From: Rhodospirillaceae bacterium
GTDB taxonomy: Bacteria; Pseudomonadota; Alphaproteobacteria; GCA-2731375
DNA: 64,000 bases
Reading direction: 5' to 3'
Assembly: GCA_018701215.1 (NCBI GenBank)
Contig: JABIWH010000041.1
Span: 20,624 to 84,623 of the forward strand
This document shows, piece after piece, positions 59,607 through 64,000 of the stretch (positions are counted from its first letter, which is position 1; each line of letters begins with the position of its first letter). The notes under the pieces were generated by a model that was given only the letters and a program-made list of their open reading frames with translations, ran no database searches and had not been told where the DNA came from. The position numbers were made by a program, and so were the translations under genes.

Positions 59607-60989
59607 ATGCAAAATCACAGCTTTCACGCCTCGGTGCTGCGCGAATATGACGTGCGCGGCATCGTCGGCGGTACCCTGTCCACGGCGGATGCCTATGCGG
59701 TTGGACGCTCTTTTGGCACGGTCGTGGCCCGCAATGGCGGCAGCCGCGTTGCGGTCGGCTACGATGGCCGCCTGACCTCGGTGGAAATGGCCGAAAACGT
59801 CGTCCGGGGCCTGAACGATGCCGGTATCGATGCCTTGCGCATTGGCCGTGGCCCGACGCCGATGCTGTATTTCTCGGTCTATCACCTAAAGGCTAACGCC
59901 GGCGTCATGGTTACCGGCTCGCATAATCCATCTGATTACAACGGCTTCAAAATGATGCTGGGCGGTAAAGCCTTCTTTGGCGATCAGATCCAGGAGCTGG
60001 GCCGTCTGGCGGAAGCGGGCGAGTGGGCGCAGGGTGCCGGGGGAGCCGAAGATCACGATGTGCGCCCGGCCTATCTTGACGAGCTGGTGGCGGCCTATAC
60101 CACCGATGTTCCGCTTGCCGTCGCCTGGGACTGTGGCAATGGCGTGGCCGGCGACATTCTGCCCGATTTGATCGCCCGTCTGCCCGGCAAGCATGTCGCC
60201 CTGAACGAAGTGGTCGATGGCACTTTCCCGGCCCATCATCCCGACCCGACCGTGGCCGAAAACCTGGTGCAATTACAGGCGGCGGTCACCAAGGACCAGC
60301 TGGACCTGGGCATCGGCTTTGACGGTGACGGCGACCGCATCGGGGTCATCGATGGCCGGGAACGCATTCTTTGGGGCGATCAGCTGTTGGCCTTGCTGTC
60401 CCGCGATGTCCTGGCGGAGCACCCCGGCAGCACGATCATTGCCGATGTGAAGGCCAGCCAGATCCTATTCGATGAAGTGGCCCGGCTGGGCGGCCAGCCG
60501 TTGATGTACAAGACCGGGCACTCCCTGATCAAAAGCAAGATGGCCGAGACCGGCTCGCCGCTCGCGGGCGAGATGAGCGGGCATATTTTCTTTGCCGATA
60601 AATATTACGGCTTTGATGATGCCCTTTATGTGGCGGTGCGGTTCCTGGATAGCGTTGCCCGCTCGGGCCAAAGCGTGGCTGAGCTGCGCGACAGCCTGCC
60701 GCATATGGTCAATACACCCGAAGTCCGCTTCGATTGCGACGACACGCGCAAATTCCAGGTGGTGGATGAAGTCGTCGCCAGCCTGCGGGCCCAGGGTGCT
60801 GATTTCTCCGATGTTGACGGCGCCCGCGTCTCGACGCCCGACGGTTGGTGGCTGTTGCGCGCCTCCAACACCCAACCGGTCCTGGTAGTCCGCTGCGAAG
60901 CCGCCGACGAAGCCGGCCTGGCCCGCCTAAAGGACGCCGTCACCGCCGCCCTGGCCCCCTGTGGTGTGACGCCGCCAAGCGATTTTTAG
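59607..60989 (+). CDS. Phosphomannomutase/phosphoglucomutase
   Basis: A 460-residue alpha-D-phosphohexomutase (AlgC/ManB type). The catalytic phosphoserine loop TGSHNPSDYNG is near residue 105, the metal loop DGDGDRIG near residue 240, the sugar loop GEMSGHIFF near residue 325, and the phosphate-binding loop RASNTQPVL near residue 420. It interconverts glucose-6-P and glucose-1-P or mannose-6-P and mannose-1-P, providing the glucose-1-P used by galU. AGGTAGAG precedes the ATG. Confidence 0.94.
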   Translation: MQNHSFHASVLREYDVRGIVGGTLSTADAYAVGRSFGTVVARNGGSRVAVGYDGRLTSVEMAENVVRGLNDAGIDALRIGRGPTPMLYFSVYHLKANAGVMVTGSHNPSDYNGFKMMLGGKAFFGDQIQELGRLAEAGEWAQGAGGAEDHDVRPAYLDELVAAYTTDVPLAVAWDCGNGVAGDILPDLIARLPGKHVALNEVVDGTFPAHHPDPTVAENLVQLQAAVTKDQLDLGIGFDGDGDRIGVIDGRERILWGDQLLALLSRDVLAEHPGSTIIADVKASQILFDEVARLGGQPLMYKTGHSLIKSKMAETGSPLAGEMSGHIFFADKYYGFDDALYVAVRFLDSVARSGQSVAELRDSLPHMVNTPEVRFDCDDTRKFQVVDEVVASLRAQGADFSDVDGARVSTPDGWWLLRASNTQPVLVVRCEAADEAGLARLKDAVTAALAPCGVTPPSDF

Positions 60990-60994
60990 ACCGC

Positions 60995-61384
60995 CTAGTC
61001 ATCCAGCGGCGGTTCCGCGTCGGTGATGTGTTCTGTCGGCTGTGGCGTCGTGGTCATAAGGGTAACGCCGTCGGGTGCGTGGAACTGGTGCCAGCATCCT
61101 TGCGGCACGATGACGATCATGCCCGCTTCCAGATCGAGTTTTTCATCGCCCTCGGCTGTTCGCAGCGTCAAGCGAACGTTGCCTTTGAGAATTTGCACGA
61201 TCTCGTCGCCGTTCGGATGGCGTTCCCATTGGGAAGTGCCGGAAAATCCAGCCGCAAACACACCGCCGTCACGATAATCAGCAAGCCTGGCAAAATAGCC
61301 CGTGGTGTCCGTATGGCGGGTGCGGCCTTCCAGAAAGGTCGTCTTTTCCGCCAGCGCGGCATCCAAATTGATGGCCATGGTCAT
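60995..61384 (-). CDS. Single-domain cupin protein
   Basis: A 129-residue cupin. Motif 1 appears as WERHPNGDEIVQILKG and motif 2 as PQGCWHQFHAP. The metal-binding residues are partly conserved (His, Glu and a second-motif His). The start at 61384 has AGGA 8 nt upstream; extending further upstream would translate through a low-complexity tandem repeat. It converges with the phosphomannomutase gene by 5 bp. The function is unknown. Confidence 0.82.
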   Translation of the reverse strand: MTMAINLDAALAEKTTFLEGRTRHTDTTGYFARLADYRDGGVFAAGFSGTSQWERHPNGDEIVQILKGNVRLTLRTAEGDEKLDLEAGMIVIVPQGCWHQFHAPDGVTLMTTTPQPTEHITDAEPPLDD

Positions 61385-61407
61385 AGTCTTCATCCTTTCC
61401 GTAAACC

Positions 61408-61434
61408 GGAACAAAGGGGAGGGAACAAAGGGGA
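61408..61434. repeat. 13-bp tandem direct repeat upstream of the cupin gene
   Basis: GGAACAAAGGGGA occurs at 61408-61420 and 61422-61434 (14-bp period), followed by GGGGACGCTATCC. It lies just before the cupin gene's SD and could be a slippage product, an operator or a remnant of a REP-like element. Confidence 0.45.
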
Positions 61435-61478
61435 CGCTATCCTTTTTCGTTCTGCGGCTTGAGACTACCCCGCGATTT

Positions 61479-62906
61479 TTAGCCAAACTTCGCCAGAAAC
61501 TTCACGATCGCCCGTGTGCGGTCGGTGAATAGTTTGGGCATGAAATAGCTGCCGGCGGCGCGGTGGCCGACTTCGCCAAAGGTGGGGTAGGGCCAGATCA
61601 TGCCGGCCATAGCGCCGATCTTCAGGTCCTTTTCCAGCGCCAAAACCCAAGGCTGGATCAGATCGCCCGCGTGGGGCCCGACCATGGATACGCCCAGGAT
61701 CTTGCCGCCCTTGGCGGTGATGATCTTGATCAGGCCGTCGGTATCACGCTCCGCCTGGGCCCGGTCGTTTTCGGCGAAGGGAAAGCGCAAAATGTTGATT
61801 TTGCCCGCCTGCGCCCGCGCCTGCTCCTCGTTTAGCCCTACGTGCGCCAGCTCCGGATCCGTATAGGTGACCCAGGGGACGTTGGCCGGTTTTTTTGCCT
61901 TGGCGGGCAAGCGAAACAACGCATTGCGGATAACGATGCCCGCATGATGCCCGGCCACGTGAGTGAACTGCAAACCGCCGGCGACATCGCCAATGGCAAA
62001 GATTTTTTTGTTCGAGCTGCGCAACCGGGCGTCCACCGCGATGCCCCGGCGGCCATAGTCGATGCCGGCGGCTTCCAGGTTCAAGCCCTCCACATTGGCC
62101 TTGCGCCCGGTAGCCACCAGTAGATGGCTGCCCGATACGCTGGCGCCGTTGTCCAACTGAACGGCGGCGCCGCTCCCCTCGGCTGCCACGCCCTCGACCC
62201 CGATGCCTGTCATGACTTCGACGCCTTCGCTGACCAGGCGGTCATGCACCACCTGGGTCAATTCGGGATCGTCCTTGGGCAATAGCCGGGTTTTCTCGAT
62301 CAGCGTGACCGCCACGCCCAGACGCCGATGCGCCTGGGACATCTCGACCCCGATGGGGCCGCCGCCGATAACGATCAGATGTGCCATGGGCTGATCGTAT
62401 TCAAACAGGGTCTCGTTGGTCAGGTACGGTACGCCGTCAAGGCCCGGTATGGCCGGCACCACGGGCGAGGAACCAGTGGCGACCACAAACCGGCGGGCCC
62501 GGATGGTCTGGCCATCGACCTGGATTTCCCGCGGGCCGGTGAAGCGCGCCGCGCCAAGGATCACATTGACGCCCAGGGCGCGGAAGCGTTCGATGGAATC
62601 ATGCGGCGCGATTGCCGCGATAACATCGCGCACATGCTGGCGCACGGCCTTTTGGTCGATGCCGGGGGCGGCGCTGGTTATGCCAAAGCGCGCCGCGCCC
62701 GCTATGTTATGGGCTGATTTGCCTGCAGCCAGCAGGGCCTTGGAGGGCACGCAGCCGAAATTCAGGCAATCGCCGCCCATCAAACGCCGCTCCACCAGGG
62801 CGACGGAGGCGCCAAGCTGGCTGGCCCCGGCGGCCACGCTGAGCCCGCCGGAACCGGCGCCGATGACGCAGATATCAACCTCTATTCCACCGCTCATGCT
62901 GCTCAC
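61479..62906 (-). CDS. FAD-dependent pyridine nucleotide-disulfide oxidoreductase (MerA/Lpd-like)
   Basis: A 475-residue class I flavoprotein. The FAD motif VIGAGSGGLSVA is near residue 14, the redox disulfide CLNFGCVPSK near residue 48, a second nucleotide motif IGGGPIGVE near residue 190 and the FAD-contact GDVAGGLQFTHVA near residue 320. The C-terminal base region reads YPTFGE where dihydrolipoamide dehydrogenases have HPT, and MerA-specific Cys pairs are absent, so it is neither a clear Lpd nor a mercuric reductase. It starts at GTG overlapping the TVP38 gene stop by 4 nt; such pairs occur in many proteobacteria, hinting at a membrane-linked redox role. Confidence 0.9.
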   Translation of the reverse strand: MSSMSGGIEVDICVIGAGSGGLSVAAGASQLGASVALVERRLMGGDCLNFGCVPSKALLAAGKSAHNIAGAARFGITSAAPGIDQKAVRQHVRDVIAAIAPHDSIERFRALGVNVILGAARFTGPREIQVDGQTIRARRFVVATGSSPVVPAIPGLDGVPYLTNETLFEYDQPMAHLIVIGGGPIGVEMSQAHRRLGVAVTLIEKTRLLPKDDPELTQVVHDRLVSEGVEVMTGIGVEGVAAEGSGAAVQLDNGASVSGSHLLVATGRKANVEGLNLEAAGIDYGRRGIAVDARLRSSNKKIFAIGDVAGGLQFTHVAGHHAGIVIRNALFRLPAKAKKPANVPWVTYTDPELAHVGLNEEQARAQAGKINILRFPFAENDRAQAERDTDGLIKIITAKGGKILGVSMVGPHAGDLIQPWVLALEKDLKIGAMAGMIWPYPTFGEVGHRAAGSYFMPKLFTDRTRAIVKFLAKFG

Positions 62907-63691
62907 GCCGCCCCACCTCCGCCCATCCCATCCCGCTTACGGGCCTGATAGAATTTGTACAGCAGGGGCAGCGCCGCCAACAGGGCCAGGCCGATCATCG
63001 CGGCCAGAATATCATCAGTCATGATCGAGCTGACGGACAGGTCATCCCCGCTCTCCAACAAGCTGTCCAGGCCGGTGCCGACTTGCGAGAAGACGAAGGT
63101 GCCGGGAATGATGCCGATGAAGGTCGCCAGGATATAGTCCCGCAGCTTCACACCGAGGAAGGCCGGCACCAAATTGACCAGAAAAAACGGAAACAGCGGT
63201 ATCAAACGCAGTATCAAGAGGTAGTTGAAGGCATTTTCCTGAAAGCCGGCCTCCATTTTCAACAGCGCCGGCCCGGCCCTGGCCCGCAATGGATCACCCA
63301 GGGCTGTCTTGGCAATCAGAAAAATGACGGTGGCGCCAAGGGTGGCGCCAACCACCACCAGGGCCGTGCCCAGGATGGAGCCGAACAGAAAGCCGCCGGC
63401 TATGGTCAGAATTAACCCGCCCGGAAGTGAAAACGCTACCATCGCCGCATAGGCGACAAGAAAACATAGGGCCATGAAGAGCGTATGATCGGTCACATAT
63501 GCGGCCAGATCAGTGCGGTACAGACGCAAACTTTCCAGGCTCAGATAGCGGTCCCCGTCCATGGCCAGAAAGCCAATCAAGCCGGCGGCCAGCACCAACA
63601 GGGGCCACAACCGGCGCAACGACAATAGCGGCGGCGGTGGCGATACGTTAGCGGTACCGCCGCCCATTTCCGCCCGATCCTTGCCCCTCAT
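62903..63691 (-). CDS. TVP38/TMEM64 (VTT/DedA-like) family membrane protein
   Basis: A 262-residue inner-membrane protein with about five or six hydrophobic segments. The VTT/SNARE-associated core motif runs FSLPGGLILTIAGGFLFG to GATLGATVIFLIAK, followed by the amphipathic hairpin with LIPLFPFFLVNLVPAFLGV. The chosen ATG at 63691 has GGGG 7 nt upstream; earlier in-frame codons lack one. DedA-superfamily members move lipids across membranes or support envelope homeostasis. It is translationally coupled to the flavoprotein gene. Confidence 0.9.
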   Translation of the reverse strand: MRGKDRAEMGGGTANVSPPPPLLSLRRLWPLLVLAAGLIGFLAMDGDRYLSLESLRLYRTDLAAYVTDHTLFMALCFLVAYAAMVAFSLPGGLILTIAGGFLFGSILGTALVVVGATLGATVIFLIAKTALGDPLRARAGPALLKMEAGFQENAFNYLLILRLIPLFPFFLVNLVPAFLGVKLRDYILATFIGIIPGTFVFSQVGTGLDSLLESGDDLSVSSIMTDDILAAMIGLALLAALPLLYKFYQARKRDGMGGGGAA

Positions 63692-63842
63692 GGCAATACC
63701 CCACATAAGATCTTCAACGCGACTATAGCGCAAAGCATACTCTGAACTAGGGGCGCAGTAGTGTTATTTGCAGGGGTCATGAGCAAATTGTGATGACGCC
63801 GACACCACCTGTTACCATATCCCGCAGCTAACTGGACCAGGG

Positions 63843-64000
63843 TCAGGCAAAACAATGCCTTAAGCCGATATTTCCCAGATAGTATTCGTATCGTAGCAAA
63901 TCGTAGGCGAACCCGACCACCGATGGAAGGAATTTCGCTCTGCGGTCATTCGGCAGCCCCGATTTGGTGATTTGGCCGTCGTTGGAAGCCCATTTGGCCA
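63843..64000 (-). CDS. C-terminal end of an unidentified reading frame, cut by window edge
   Basis: Fifty-one codons without a stop on the minus strand, ending TGA at 63843-63845. The visible part is rich in Tyr and Leu (YDLLRYEYYLGNIGLR) and shows no family motif. The opposite strand is also open for about 40 codons, so either or neither may be real. I see nothing else in 63692-63842. Confidence 0.25.
   Translation of the reverse strand, partial: AKWASNDGQITKSGLPNDRRAKFLPSVVGFAYDLLRYEYYLGNIGLRHCFA

Noticed and set aside
61479..62906. Flavoprotein could be mercuric reductase
   Set aside because: No N-terminal heavy-metal domain, no C-terminal Cys pair and no mer genes nearby.

Overview
The window reads as chromosomal DNA of an alphaproteobacterium, most likely a free-living, aerobic to microaerobic member of the Rhodospirillales or a relative. 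The reasons are the GC-rich coding bias, dense short operons with ATGA/GTGA overlaps, Fnr/FixK-type regulation with TTGA-N6-TCAA boxes, multi-PAS sensor kinases, a CoxMSL-type molybdenum hydroxylase, MipA/OmpV, TauE/SafE and DUF2459 proteins, and many organic-acid and amide catabolic enzymes. No rRNA, tRNA, CRISPR array, prophage or intact insertion sequence was recognised. The species assignment is inference only.

Layout. 1-3.2 kb: a truncated four-PAS histidine kinase, an Fnr-like regulator and a small protein, with a perfect Fnr box and a FixK-type box in the two intergenic regions. 3.4-17.1 kb: catabolism. It holds an HpcH/HpaI aldolase divergent from a sugar-isomerase-like barrel, then a leftward block (pirin, enoyl-CoA-reductase-like SDR, acyl-CoA dehydrogenase, epimerase, PaaK-like CoA ligase, M20 peptidase), and divergent from it a rightward Mo-hydroxylase (FAD, 2Fe-2S and Mo subunits) with an ACMSD-like amidohydrolase. 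17.1-22.3 kb: a 113-bp repeat, an OmpA/DUF4892 envelope protein, a 1074-residue exported protein of unknown function and a DUF2459 lipoprotein. 22.3-32.1 kb: mixed catabolism and transport (SDRs, esterase, amidohydrolase, TauE exporter, LLM oxidoreductase, amidase, methyltransferase, EamA exporter, MarR-GNAT fusion).

32.2-39.8 kb is the most unusual part. A 1287-residue hybrid kinase built from about three and a half copies of a PAS-PAS module is followed by an OmpR-type response regulator, an AurF-like diiron protein, a truncated haemoglobin and a PAS-linked adenylate cyclase. A 17-bp tandem direct-repeat element is exactly duplicated upstream of the regulator and upstream of the diiron-globin-cyclase genes. 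I infer a gas- or redox-sensing circuit with cAMP output.

39.8-52 kb: a CobW GTPase overlapping a YtcJ-like amidohydrolase and an MFS exporter; a CHASE4 kinase with a strong promoter and a long inverted repeat; an alpha/beta hydrolase, leucine-dehydrogenase-like enzyme, glutamine-synthetase-like enzyme, MipA/OmpV porin-like protein and an LhgO-like oxidase. 51.6-54.1 kb: a DUF3179 protein, a VWA protein and a membrane J-domain protein. 54.2-57.1 kb: a possible organosulfur module (DMSP-lyase-like cupin, LLM monooxygenase, TauD dioxygenase). 57.2-61 kb: the nucleotide-sugar genes galU, ugd and phosphomannomutase, interrupted by the second copy of the 113-bp repeat. 61-64 kb: a small cupin, a MerA/Lpd-like flavoprotein with a TVP38 membrane protein, and the edge of an unidentified reading frame.
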